Positions 1 to 10,284 of a stretch of DNA of 64,000 bases are shown here, one piece after another. The notes under the pieces were generated by a model. That model worked only from the letters and a program-made list of their open reading frames with translations. It searched no databases and was not told the DNA's origin. Source of the stretch: Ctenosaura bakeri. Lineage: Eukaryota; Chordata; Lepidosauria; Squamata; Iguanidae. The position numbers and the translations under genes are program-made. The DNA lies in contig CAOLHI010001302.1 in assembly GCA_948474755.1 (NCBI GenBank), forward strand, positions 62,001-126,000, written 5' to 3'. Within the stretch, counting starts at the first letter, position 1, and the number at the start of each line of letters is the position of its first letter.

Positions 1-404
1 ATAATGTACAAAATGACGAACGCTCATTCTTTATACATATCAACTCCTACGTCTGTAACTTCCAAAATCTTTTCAGCATTTCTGTAGTAAGATCCAGAGC
101 CCTCAGTCTTCTACAGGAATGCACACACCACACATGCTCATATTCTTTGGCCTGGTCAGCCTGCAATGAACAGCCTATTAAACCTGACTGCATGTCTCCC
201 AGAGTCAGCACGTTCTGAACACAGTACATTATACTAACACTATCCATTCAACTGGCCATCAATTACTGTGCAATTGGGAAAACTTATATACAGCTGCACT
301 GAAGTCCTCTTATAGGTACATTGAATGGTGTGAACTGAAGTGAATGCAGCATGATGCTGAATTTTGGAAGCTGAAGAAAGTCGTATATAGTGGCAAGCAT
401 ATTC

Positions 405-880
405 ACAAGCTGTGACACATTTATTGGGCCATCTCCAAAGCATAAAATGCATTGTGCAAGCTTTTGAAGCTTCATTGGCTTCTTCATAAGGTAAAGATGT
501 TAAAAATCATACAGGAGAACAGTTGCAACACAATTAGAATCACAGGTCTACATTCTGTCTGAGATGTTTTCAGTTAAGATGGTATTGAGAGATACAAAAG
601 CAGATGGAAGCTATCCTCTTATTGGTCATTTGAGGACTAGAGATAAAGAGAAATAAAAGACAGGTAATAAAATTTCAGCTGTGTTAGGAACAGAAAAGTA
701 ACTTCTCTTGAGATCTGAATGTTGCTGATCTGTGTGAAGCTAACTGCTCCTTTCTTAAGCAGAGAACAGTGGATTTCTAAAGGAGTTTCTGTACAGTTAC
801 ATCTGGAAAAACTTTTATGTGTTGTATAGGTAAAACTGTAGTCTCAAATTGTAGTCCAATGGAAGAGTTTCACCATTGCT
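405..880 (+). repeat. Unclassified interspersed repeat D, copy 1
   Basis: This stretch is one of three related copies in the window (the others lie at about 1060-1545 and 29200-29450). Shared landmarks, in order, are a TTTATTGGGCCA-type block, a CATAAAATGCATT block, AAAAATCATACAG, TACATTCT, a GACAGGTAATAAAATTTCA block, and a TTCTTAAGCAGAGAACA block followed by a TGTATAGGTA block. It has no meaningful ORF. I do not recognise the family with certainty. A non-autonomous DNA element or a Penelope-like or LINE 3' fragment are all possible. The boundaries are approximate. Confidence 0.6.
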
Positions 881-1059
881 GGAGGTAGAAAACCTCATAT
901 AGTTATGTTCCAATCCTCTGGTCTCTCTTGTTTAAGCTTCCCCTGTTGTAGTTCAGTTAGGTACATTGAAATCCAGGAAAATAACATAACCAGGGATATT
1001 TCATTGTATTTTATTGTAGGGGTAGATATGTTGGCTGTACAGTAAAATACCACAAAATC

Positions 1060-1545
1060 CAAAATCCACAAGCAGTGATACCTTTATCAGGCCAACTCCA
1101 AATCATAAAATACATTATGTGAGCTTTCAAAGATAAAAATATTAAAAATCATACAGAATAACAGTGATGGTGTTAGAAACACAGCCTACATTCTTTCTGG
1201 GATTTTGTCAGTTAAGATATTGAGGAATTACAGTGCAGGCAGAGGCCACTCTCCTTAGTAGTCATGTGAGGATTAGAGACAAAGGGCAATAAAAAACAGG
1301 GAATAAAATTTAACACCATTAACAACAGAAAAGCAACTTCCTTTGAGATTCAGATGTTCCTGTATCTGTTACATGCTATATGTTAGGTGTTATAATTCTT
1401 CCACTGGGCTACAATTTGGGACTAAAATTTGGTAGATTTCACCTATACAGCACCTAAAAGTTTTCCCATATATAATAGTATAGAGATTTCTTGAGAACTT
1501 TAATATTTTCTGGCTAAGAAAGGAACAGTTTGCAGTCAGCAGTCA
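1060..1545. repeat. Unclassified repeat D, copy 2, with inverted distal half
   Basis: From about 1060 to 1375 this runs in the same direction as copy 1 (405-720). From about 1383 to 1545 it matches the reverse complement of copy 1 (about 730-880). Landmarks are GGGCTACAATTTGGGACTA, CACCTATACAGCACCTAAAAG and GCTAAGAAAGGAACAGTT. The copy therefore has a forward proximal half and an inverted distal half. Sequence identity is moderate, so the rearrangement is old. Confidence 0.6.
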
Positions 1546-2365
1546 TGCAAATGTGGGTGTTATCTGTGTTATTTATTTTAGCGAATGCTTTATTCATAAA
1601 AAATATGGAGAAAAAGAACACATAGATGTTATATGATTACGACCAAACTATCATCATATTAACCATAATCATAGGATGGTTACACAGACACTTTTATAAG
1701 CCTGAAGCCTGAAGGTGAGTTATGCTTCAAAGCTCATGATGCTGTGGCAGAAAGTGGTGTTGGGACCATTGCCCCAGGGCTCATGGCTTGCTTCTACAGT
1801 GGGCTCCCTGAAATGTTTGCTTTGACAGTAAAAAATCACATAGAGGGGTATGACAGTTGGATTAACTTTTTCTGACACACGAATTACCATTCTCCCTACT
1901 ATATGACAAGTGACCCCAAGTCATTTCAATCAGATTCAACAGCTCTCTGAGAGAAAATCAAGAGTGGCAAAGGACAATGGCATGACAGCAACTGCCTTTA
2001 AATAGGAAGAATTTCAAATAATTTCTGCTCTTAGACAAATGTCTGTGCATCTACACACACATACAGAGAGAGAGAGAGAGAGAGGAAAGAAATATGTTTG
2101 TAATCAATCTTTGTGTGTACATGATGGGGAAAAAAATCACACATTCCCAACTATACTTAAATCATTTTCCTAACTATACGAGGTGGCCATGAACTGCATA
2201 GTTAGATTGAGAGGAAAATGGAAGTCTTGTTGCTGGTTACAGGGTGTAGTATTCATGTGTGTTCAGCTTAAGGAAACAGAAGCACACTGATCCCACAAAA
2301 TTACACTGAGCTCACTCCCTTTTGCTCCAAATGCAATCTGAGGGTTCTACAGACACTTATGTTAG
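1546..2365. other. No gene seen; short (GA)n tract
   Basis: I see no coding region or recognisable repeat here, apart from a short (CA)/(GA) microsatellite at about 2053-2084. Confidence 0.5.
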
Positions 2366-2520
2366 AAAACGGGTATAGTTCAGGGATATACAACAACTCT
2401 TGTACTTGGAAGGTCCCAGATTCTATCCCTGGCACCTTCAGTTAACAATAAGGTGAGATGAAAGACTTTTGCATGGGAACTGCTGATGGTCTTGTCAGAC
2501 AATACTGGAATAGATGTACC
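2366..2520 (+). mobile_element. tRNA-derived SINE
   Basis: The head reads like a diverged pol III tRNA promoter. An A-box-like GGTATAGTTCAGGGATATA is followed about 35 bases later by a B-box-like block around 2412-2430 (GGTCCCAGATTCTATCCCTG). The body then continues with the TTCAGTTAACAATAAGG and GACAATACTGGAATAGATG blocks typical of squamate tRNA-SINEs. It is followed by an oligo-T tract (2521-2537). It is divergent and not expected to be active. Confidence 0.65.
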
Positions 2521-3403
2521 TTTTTTTTTTTTTTTTAGTGCAGCCCATCTGTGTTTTAGACAGTGCTCACATGCTGATTTGATGGCATCATGTTGAGAAA
2601 CATGAGCAAGTCACTATAGAAACTGGCAGAATGTCACCAAAATGTTGATAGCTAGATCTCCTAGGCCTATCACAGAGTGTAACAGGGATAGGGTTATATA
2701 TCCCATCCATGTAAATAAAAAGCTTCTTCGTATTTTATACAGTTCTACCCTTTGAAAACTACTCAGTCTCATTTGGTTGAATAGTATGCTGAGCTCTTCG
2801 CTTGTTATTAATAACAGCAGTTGGCTTTTTTTTTTTAAAAAAAAAAAAGTTACTTTGATTTGTACATGCCATTACTCTGATTTTTACATTTCCCAATTTG
2901 TCACTCAAATATTTATGTAGCTGGAAAACACATGCTATACAGCTGCAATACCCTTTGTAATTAAGCTGCACAGTAACAAATGTTCAATTATGCCTTACAG
3001 ATACACAGATGATAAAGAGGATATTCAAAATCTAGAGATAAAACAGATTAAATTGTGACTTCAGAAGACCACACAGTATTTATTATCTTAACTTACGAAA
3101 CATTTTAAAGATGCTTTTCTTGTGCATATTTCTCCTAGATATGCATTATAGGTTAAAAGAAGGACCATAATCTCATTTCTTCTTTGACTTTGAAAGTAGG
3201 ACACCTGATGAAGTCAAATCTATGGAAGGTAGATGGAAATAGCTTGACAATCATTCACATTGTTATAAGGTTGATTGGTGGTCTTTTATTCCTCCAGATT
3301 TTGCTCTTTTTTTTGGTGCCATCACCTTTCCCCTTCCCTGCATTTTCTAGATTCCATATAAACTGATCTGATAATGAAAGCCATTTGGTTTTGTTTCCGG
3401 GAG
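2521..3403. other. No gene seen; homopolymer tracts
   Basis: The stretch holds an oligo-T run (2521-2537) and a T-run directly followed by an A-run at 2827-2848. No repeat family or coding region is recognised. Confidence 0.5.
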
Positions 3404-3560
3404 GGACTGTATCTTTAGCAGCATAGTACAAACTTTGCATGCAAAAGGTTCAGTTCATGATAGCTCTAGTAGAAAAATAAGTGAGCAGGAGGCTCTAAGA
3501 AAGACTATTTCCAAAGATCCTGGAGAGACCAGACATGGACAAATAATCTGAACTGGTACA
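3404..3560 (+). mobile_element. tRNA-derived SINE, with a second head fragment just downstream
   Basis: A diverged tRNA-like head (TTTAGCAGCATAGTACAAAC, then TTTGCATGCAAAAGGTTCAG) is followed by the body block GAGCAGGAGGCTCTAAGAAA. This is the same SINE type as at 2366. A second head-like fragment (AATAGTTCAGTGTAAGACAC, then TACTTTGCATGCC) lies at 3588-3625, suggesting two insertions in tandem. Confidence 0.55.
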
Positions 3561-3719
3561 AGGCACCATTCCAATTGGTTTGGTAAAGGCAATAGTTCAG
3601 TGTAAGACACATACTTTGCATGCCAAATAAATAAATCCTATCTTCTATTCTCATCTTCTCTAGGTAGGGACAGAAGCTTACAAAACTGCTCCAAAAAATA
3701 CGTTGATGTAATGGAATTT

Positions 3720-3962
3720 TGTGGACAGCTTGTGTGATATAGCGATCTGAGTATTGAATTAGGTCTGTGTGATATCTGGGTCTGAATCCCCTGTAAGCCA
3801 TTTAAACCCACTGAGTGATCTTGAGTAAATCATATTCTCTCATCCTTAGAGGAAGTCAGTGGTAACCCCTCTGCAAGAATCTTGCCAAGAAAGTCCTGTG
3901 GTAAGTATGTTTATCTTCGAGTCATTGTAACTCAGAAACAACTGGAAGGCACAACAACAACA
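3720..3962 (+). mobile_element. tRNA-derived SINE with (AAC)n tail
   Basis: This is a different SINE from the one at 2366. The head has a B-box-like GGGTCTGAATCCCC (about 3778-3791). It is followed by a CCCACTGAGTGATCTTGAG block, a TCTTGCCAAGAAAGTCCTG block, CAACTGGAAGGCAC, and an ACAACAACAAC tail. The same family recurs at 37613 and 40228, and as a deleted copy at 42309. Confidence 0.75.
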
Positions 3963-4227
3963 TTGGAGCTTTTTAAAAAATGGCAGGAGGAAGAACATAG
4001 AGAAGAAACATTAAAAATGTTGGCCATACAAGGTTAAAAGACATGCACTGCTCATGGAGAAAATGGTATGTTTACTTCAAACGTTATTTTTAGAAAAAAA
4101 TGTTTCAGTGGGAAGGTTTGAAAGATGTGAGATAAAAAAGCTCCCTAAGAAATAAGACTTAAAAAGAATGGACTTAATGGAGGATAAGGCTTGCATGTCC
4201 TTTGCCATTGTGATGTGTACTATTCAA

Positions 4228-4229
<2 letters not shown>

Positions 4230-4294
<65 letters not shown>
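4230..4294. repeat. Compound (TA)n(GA)n microsatellite
   Basis: About 35 bases of pure TA repeat run straight into about 30 bases of pure GA repeat, with no interruption. Confidence 0.95.
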
Positions 4295-4297
<3 letters not shown>

Positions 4298-4788
4298 CTA
4301 TGCCATTGCATATTTTCAGTCAGAATCAAATTGACATGTAAATACATATGTATACATGTGTACTCTGTGGACATAGAAATACCACCATTTTTGGCAGAGA
4401 TGTGGTACATGGTTAGTTGATTCTGTACTACATTAGATTATGGTGGAAGTAATCTCAACTGGATCAACTCAGCTTTTGTTCAAAACAGAGAAACCTAGAT
4501 GGCAAGAGGAATAGAGAAGGGTGATGAGATTTACAGGTTTACAACTGAGGGAGGCAGAAGCAGCTCATTCCTGTGCTCCATACTCCATTGAATATGTTGG
4601 AAAGTGTTACCTCCTCCTCTTCCTCCAACTTGTGAATTTATGTTTGACAGATTTCTCCCAGGAAAGAAAACAGAAAAACAACAAAGGATGAAAAGGAAAA
4701 TAGAGAAAAAGGTGAAGCAGGGAACAAGTGACTTTTTTTTTTCAAACACCCATATTTTGGTTTAGCTATGATAACGTATTGAGGCTAA

Positions 4789-4995
4789 GGGCCTTTCTGC
4801 ACTACACTGTTATAGTGCTATTATTCCACTTTCCACATCCTATGGAATCCTTGGGTTTACAGTTTACAGAGGGACATTTAGAATTCTCAGCCAGATAGCT
4901 CTTTGGCGTCATTAAACTACAAACCCCAGAATTCCACAGGAAGTTGAAAGTGGAATAGTAGCACTATAACAATTTCCTTAGTGCAGAAAGGCCTA
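4789..4995. mobile_element. Foldback MITE, family A (GGCCTTTC-ended)
   Basis: This is a near-palindromic element of about 205 bp. The left arm runs GGCCTTTCTGCACTACACTG, then TTATAGTGCTATTATTCCAC. The right arm is its reverse complement, ending GTGCAGAAAGGCC. The middle carries CCCAGAATTCCACAGG. There is no ORF. This is a non-autonomous terminal-inverted-repeat transposon, possibly of the hAT superfamily, though I could not confirm the target duplication. In this copy the two arms have drifted apart: the right arm carries a short insertion and a TAGTAG change. Confidence 0.85.
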
Positions 4996-6900
4996 AGTGT
5001 GTTTTTTTGTAGCCTTTCTGCAAACTATGAGGTTTTTGAGAAGTTTAGAGGGAAAGCAGGAGGGAAGGAAAATTCTGAAATTTTGCCAGGTTCTTCCAGT
5101 AGAACCCCTGAACTTTAGAAATATTTTCCAGATTTTTGGGAAAGGCTCTGGAGTAGATTTGTAGAGCAACAGAAGCTTTGAAAGGGAAAAGTAGCAACAG
5201 AGACTTCAGAAGGAAATTAAAATCTTAGGATGCTTTGAGCATAGCACTGGGAGTAGCCCAATGTGATTTGGTGCAAAAGTGTTTAAAATTTTTGAGAAGA
5301 GATAAACTAAGATCCATGGAGGACTTTCGGTCTGTATAGTGGAATTTTCTACTGTGTTTCCTTTAAACAACTGCTACCATGCTATTATCACAACTTGATT
5401 TTGAATTTATTCATTGAAAATGCTGACTCTGTTCACAATGCTGAAGCTGCAAGAGAAAAGCCACCACTGACAGCAGCTGTAACCAAAAAAACCAAGACTT
5501 ATACTGACAATTTCCTTCAAATTAAATTAGTGTTGGGTTGTATTAGTGCTCATCACCACTAACATAATGTGAGAGCTCTTAATGTGATAACGCTTTTTTG
5601 TATTGTATTAAGCCAAATGAATATTCATTTTGGAAGATGGAATACATTTTAAAAAAACTAAATACTAGAATGCATAGGGGAAAAATCAGTGCTTTCAGGA
5701 ATAATTCAATCTTCATTCCTAATTTCTGTTCTGTGTGCACAGGGCAGATAATATAGTAAATCCACATTATACATGAATTTTATTTAGGATAGCTTCAGCA
5801 ACTGAAAACCTTAGAAACCATTCTGTCCTACTAAGGTATACCAGCTACAAAACTGTAAAGTAGCTGTGTAGAGAATGCAATTCACCTTTCTGGCAAGTTT
5901 CTGTTCAGAGGTATGTTTCCTGTCTGTCTGAAATGAACCTCATCCACAAATAAATTAATCCAGGGTTATTTGGATTTAAAGCTCCACTGTGCCATTTTTA
6001 ATTTGCCAGAAGAAAAAGAACGTCAGAGAGGAGTGTAAGAACATCCTCAATTAAAGGGAGATCACTGAATGGACTGGGACTGAAGGTAGCCTAAAGCCAG
6101 CATTATACGTGGTGTGCATATGCAGTTATGAAGAGTGATAGATGAAGCCGTCATCTTGCTTTCTCCCACTCTTATAGGTGCAACCCATTCCCTTCCCTTG
6201 ATTAGGAAAGGGAGACCCACAAACTCTATTAGCTGTCACGCTCCACTAATGTTCTGCATCCTAAGATTCAGTGACTCAGGGGGAAATTACTGAGGGGTCT
6301 AATTTTAACTTCTTACCACTTCTGACTTTCCAGAGACTCTTCCTCCTCTTCCCATTTGGGAGATGAGAATCCCATACAAACGTAGACATGCACATGGAGC
6401 AAAGCATGTGAACAGACAGTAGAAAAGAGAAGTTCTTTTAAGGAAATATTTTATACTGAACAAGCTATCTTACATTAGCAGAAAGGTATATTGCACTGAA
6501 GACACCTCCATTCAAGCATTACATAGGAGTCATTACAAATTTACAAATAATAACAATAACAATAATAATAAATATCATATTCTGCCAAGGTTAGAAAGAA
6601 AATATGACCCCAACATGTCTAGTTCAACATTCATAGTTTACTCAGAATAGGATTTGTATTCTGGGTTTTGGATGTTCAGCAGAATCTGGGAGTCTGGACC
6701 TCCTTGTATAGCCTATGACCAAGCTTCCCTAGGACAGTGAAGCAGACAGCCACTCCCTGATCTCTCTGTCAATCTTAAAAGCCTTTCAAAGTTTCTCTCA
6801 CACATTATGCCACTGTATTTTACTACCTCTTATCTTGGAACCATGCTGAAGCTTTCACACTTCTCACAAGCTGTTCATCCCTGATGAACAGTTGTCTCTT
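4996..6900. other. No gene seen
   Basis: I find no credible coding region. A short AAT/AAC-rich tract lies at about 6539-6572. The rest looks like unique sequence or repeats too old to recognise. Confidence 0.45.
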
Positions 6901-6919
6901 ATGATCTCTCCGTGATGCT

Positions 6920-7113
6920 AACCCTAATAAATTTTAAAACCTTGTCTGACTACGCTTTCTGACCTGAAGCTGTAGACATAGTGTAAAAGATCCTAGCTAG
7001 AGTTACCCTGGCTCTCGTTAGCTTAAGAGAGTGCTCGAGCTTAATTTCCCCATCTTATGTTGTTGTTTAGTTATTTGGGCGTCCCTCCTAGGACCGCCAA
7101 CATACAGGGTAAC
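6920..7113 (+). repeat. LTR-like R-U5 segment, copy 1
   Basis: A polyadenylation signal (AATAAA, about 6925) is followed by about 150 bp that aligns with 8811-8959 in the same orientation. The last 112 bp (7002-7113) begin with GTTACCCTG and end with CAGGGTAAC, a 9-bp inverted repeat. The polyA signal upstream of such a segment fits the R-U5 part of an old long terminal repeat. No primer-binding site is evident downstream, where an L2-type 3' tail begins almost immediately. It could instead be a small DNA element with 9-bp ends. Confidence 0.4.
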
Positions 7114-7124
7114 AACAACCTTCA

Positions 7125-7440
7125 TGGAGGCTACTCCCAAACTATGCAGCTCTCTCCTATGGGAGACTAGGCTGATCCCTTCCCTACTTCCCTTTCAATA
7201 GGAGGTAAAAAACTCTTTATCTGAATGAGCATTTGGTGACTAGGAGGCTGTGCAGAAAGTGTTTAATGGGATGCATTTTTTTTATCTTTCTCATGTTCCT
7301 AAATGATGTTGTATTGCTTTAAAATATTGATGCTTTAATATGACAGTTTATAGTAACCAGCTTGGGACTTATGCAAGGATAAATGAATAAACAAATAAAT
7401 GAACAATAAATATTTCATTTAAAAAAACCCTTTTGTTACT
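7125..7440 (+). mobile_element. L2-type LINE 3' end
   Basis: The remnant of the C-terminal coding region is recognisable by a CAGCTCTCTCCTATGGGAGA block (the leucine-tryptophan-asparagine region in intact copies). An AATAGGAGGTAAAAAACTCT block and a LINE tail with CAGCTTGGGACTTATGCAAGG and ATAAATGAATAAACA follow. The 5' part is missing. It starts about 10 bp after the LTR-like segment. Confidence 0.5.
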
Positions 7441-7535
7441 AGGTTTTAGTTAATGCTCTCTGTTTTAATTCATGTTGTGAACCATCTTGGGCACCATTCA
7501 GAAATACATATATAATATAAATAAATATTGAATAT
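7441..7535 (+). mobile_element. Second LINE-type 3' tail
   Basis: GTGAACCATCTTGGGCACC followed by AATATAAATAAATATTG resembles the 3' terminal hairpin and A/T-rich tail of L2/CR1-like LINEs or of SINEs that copy that tail. No coding part remains. Confidence 0.4.
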
Positions 7536-7661
7536 ATAGACACATCACGAGTCTTTCCCTTCTTTTTTTGATTGAGAAATTATCAAGAAATCTGGAGATT
7601 TTTGAAAGTTCTGAACTAATTCACCTCTTGAATGAAATGTACACCCACTATAGTGGATAGT

Positions 7662-7681
7662 GTGTGTGTGTGTGTGTGTGT
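7662..7681. repeat. (TG)n microsatellite
   Basis: This is a short uninterrupted TG repeat of about ten units. Confidence 0.9.
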
Positions 7682-8131
7682 CGTGTATTATGAATGGACA
7701 TGAGGGAGAGATGCACTGACAAATGCAGCCCTGCTGCTTTTTCTGTTTTCATTTCCCCCCTCTATGTAGTCCAATCAATACCATACATAGGCAGTCACAG
7801 TTCCTTTGTGCTTTCTGTTTGCTCCAGAGACCAGAAAAGGAGACAGTCATTTCCTACTTGGCTTATGCTCATTATAAGCTGCCATGAAGATCCTTCTGTT
7901 ATGCTATTTGCAGGATGTAAAAGAAATCCATAAGTCTCCCTAGACTGTTCTAACTCATTTGTACAAACTATCATAGTCTGCATCTTTACCCTCCCCCCAT
8001 GTTCTAACCTACTGTGATCAGTAAAGAAATCACAAATACTCACGTTGAAATATGCATTAAAGGGGAAGCACAAAAAGAAAGAGCTTATAGAGCCCAGGGT
8101 CTACAATTTTGATATTAAAATATGATTCCAT

Positions 8132-8407
8132 GTGCCTGAGAGGTCGCCCAGATGTGCACGTAGGCAGCAACGGTCGAATGATCGAAAAGCAGGTCAGGCC
8201 AGTACAATCCCCAGTCACGTAGCCCCAGGAGACCTCAAGCTGGGCAAACCCACAGAAGACAAAGGGTCCTCAGCCCCTGAGCATCCGACCTGCTCCAAGT
8301 TGAACAAAATCCTATCAGACAAGGATGATTTAAATGAAGTCACATCACAACCTAATGCCACCAAAGATCCTGAGACTTTGGCAACACTTTGTAATCTCAT
8401 CACGTAA
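8132..8407 (+). other. Unassigned 91-codon open frame between the two LTR-like segments
   Basis: This is a 91-residue open frame rich in Ser, Pro, Lys and Asp, in a stretch that is more GC- and CpG-rich than its surroundings. I recognise no domain or family. Its position between two LTR-like segments could make it internal retroelement sequence, but no gag, protease or polymerase motif is visible. It may also be a chance frame. The opposite strand is open over much of the same stretch, which lowers its coding value. Confidence 0.2.
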
Positions 8408-8419
8408 GGAAGTTACGAT

Positions 8420-8961
8420 TGTGGAGCTTCTTTCTCATTGCAACACCATTGTTCTCCCTGGAAAAGGATTAGCACTCTAGGTACTTTTCTCCTACAAATA
8501 GTCCCAGTTTTTGAGCAGTTCTTTGGATCACTCCTGGTCATCCCAGCAAACCATTTCTCTGTCCGTTGAGTAATCCCCTCAGCTCCCTCTCTTTTGAGCT
8601 CTACTCTGCTGTTTTTCCTGGACCAAGGACTTCAGGAAAGGGTGCAGTATTACCCCAGTTACAACCCCTTCAATATTCCCCTGTCCAGTTTCCTCTCTTT
8701 TGCTTCTTAATAGATCATGAATGAGTGTGTGTGAGTGATTGTGTTGGTGTGTGAGACTTTCATTCAATAAAATCATTTTATTGGACATCTTTGTTTGGTT
8801 TTTGGAGCTTGGCCTGACCCCGTAAAAACTGAGTAAAAAGACCCCGCTAGGTTACCCTGCCTCTCACATTGCTATTGCTTGTGCTCTGGCTAATTTCCGT
8901 TCCTCATCACATGGAGCACATTGAGATGTCTCCCAAGGGACCCCAGAAATCAGGGTAACAA
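8420..8961 (+). repeat. LTR-like segment, copy 2
   Basis: The 3' part (about 8811-8959) aligns with 6960-7113. The shared blocks are GTTACCCTGCCTCTC, GTGCTCTGGCTAATTTCC and a CAGGGTAAC end at 8951-8959. An AATAAA signal lies upstream at about 8767, at nearly the same spacing as in copy 1. The upstream part (8420-8760) is pyrimidine-rich and could be a U3 region, but it does not align convincingly with the sequence upstream of copy 1. The left boundary is a guess. Confidence 0.4.
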
Positions 8962-9626
8962 TACAAGTCATCTGTCACTTTTTGATCTATATTATGTTTT
9001 ATAAATACTAATGTGAGAATCAAGGTATAGGTATAGAAAAAAAATACAGGGATTATACCAGTCTGGAGCACATATAAGAAGGGATAAGACAGCATGTTGA
9101 ATGATAATATTTTAGATTTAGGTCAAAGCTAAACACTACATTCATTATTATATGGCACATATCACGTGCAACAAGTTTTGATAAATTGTGAATAGAAACA
9201 GAACAGTATAGACTGATTAATACAAAGTCCAGATCACCTCAGTTGACACAATTCACTTTCAGAGTGGAACAACATATTTCAAAGTGATTCTGATCCAACA
9301 CGAGATTTAGATGTTAAAAATAAGATGGGGGGGCGATCCTATAAGCTGTGCAAGAAAAAAACACACCAAGATAGCAGATTTAGAGGGGAAGGAGGGGAGA
9401 TGGGCTTTGTCACTGACAGCTCTAATACACAATATGATAAAAGAATACTCAGCAACATTTTCCAGTCACAGCACCCATAATGAAGGGGTGAAGTTATATA
9501 GTCAAACATCTTGTGCAAATCTTCATTCATTTGCTAGATTTAGCTGTTAATGGTAGCCTACTGTGCCTGTCATGCAGGTTTCAGTGGCTCTTAATTATCA
9601 TCCGACCTTGGCCTCTCTGAGTCTAT
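8962..9626. other. No gene seen
   Basis: I recognise no repeat family or coding region here. Confidence 0.5.
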
Positions 9627-9712
9627 GGCCATTTCCACAGTAGACTGTTATAGTGCTATTATTCCACTTTCAACATCCTATAGAATCCTGGGGGTTGCAG
9701 CTTAGGGAGGGG
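9627..9712 (+). mobile_element. Half of a foldback MITE, family A
   Basis: Only the left arm of the palindromic element is present (GGCCATTTCCACAGTAGACTG, TTATAGTGCTATTATTCCAC, then TCCTGGGGGTTGCAGCTTAG). The right arm is missing. Confidence 0.8.
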
Positions 9713-9841
9713 CCTTCCACAGTCTTTTCATTTCACAGTTTTTAGTCTTGCTCTGTAGTTTGCTGAGCTTTTGCTTGTCCCTCTTTTTAATTTGAGTTGA
9801 AAATTTGTATGTGAATATGTGAATGTTTTAGATAGCACCTT

Positions 9842-9955
9842 ATGGCCCTATCATATTGCACTGTAATAGTGATATTATTTCACTTTGACTACCATGACAA
9901 CATACTGTGGAATTCTGAGGTTTGTAGTTTTGTGAGGCCCAAGAGCAGGATTATT
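9842..9955 (+). mobile_element. Degraded foldback MITE arm, family A
   Basis: The block GGCCCTATCATATTGCACTG, followed by TAATAGTGATATTATTTCAC and GTGGAATTCTGAGGTTTGTAG, matches the left arm at reduced identity. It lies about 130 bp from the half element at 9627. Confidence 0.6.
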
Positions 9956-10059
9956 TTGCCACTTCTCAGCTGCATTCTGACCAAAATTTTATCTCATCTT
10001 GTGCCTAGGAGCTTTATCATAAAGATGACTGAGAACATTATGCAAGATTCTTTAGATCC

Positions 10060-10284
10060 TGGCAATAAGGTTTTAGAGCTAGAAGACCAAGGCTTTCATT
10101 GGGGCAAGGAGAAAAGTTCATGGAAATTTGGCTTATATCAGGTCAGATCATTTGCAGGGGATCTTTTTCTCAATGTCTGTTACTGCGCCTCCCCTTCACT
10201 GTAATTTGGAGATGTAAGGGACTGAAACTTTGATGCTCTTCATGCAAAAGGTGTTGTACCACTAAGCCATAACCCCGTCCCATG
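10060..10284 (-). mobile_element. tRNA-derived SINE (minus strand)
   Basis: Read on the minus strand, 10284-10200 gives a tRNA-like head (GGGGTTATGGCTTAGTGGTA, then TTTGCATGAAGAGCATC). The body extends toward 10060. It is divergent, and it abuts the 3' end of the L1 that follows. Confidence 0.5.

Noticed and set aside
4174..4410. Ser/Leu- and Ile/Tyr-repeat frame
   Set aside because: It is a reading of the (TA)n(GA)n microsatellite.
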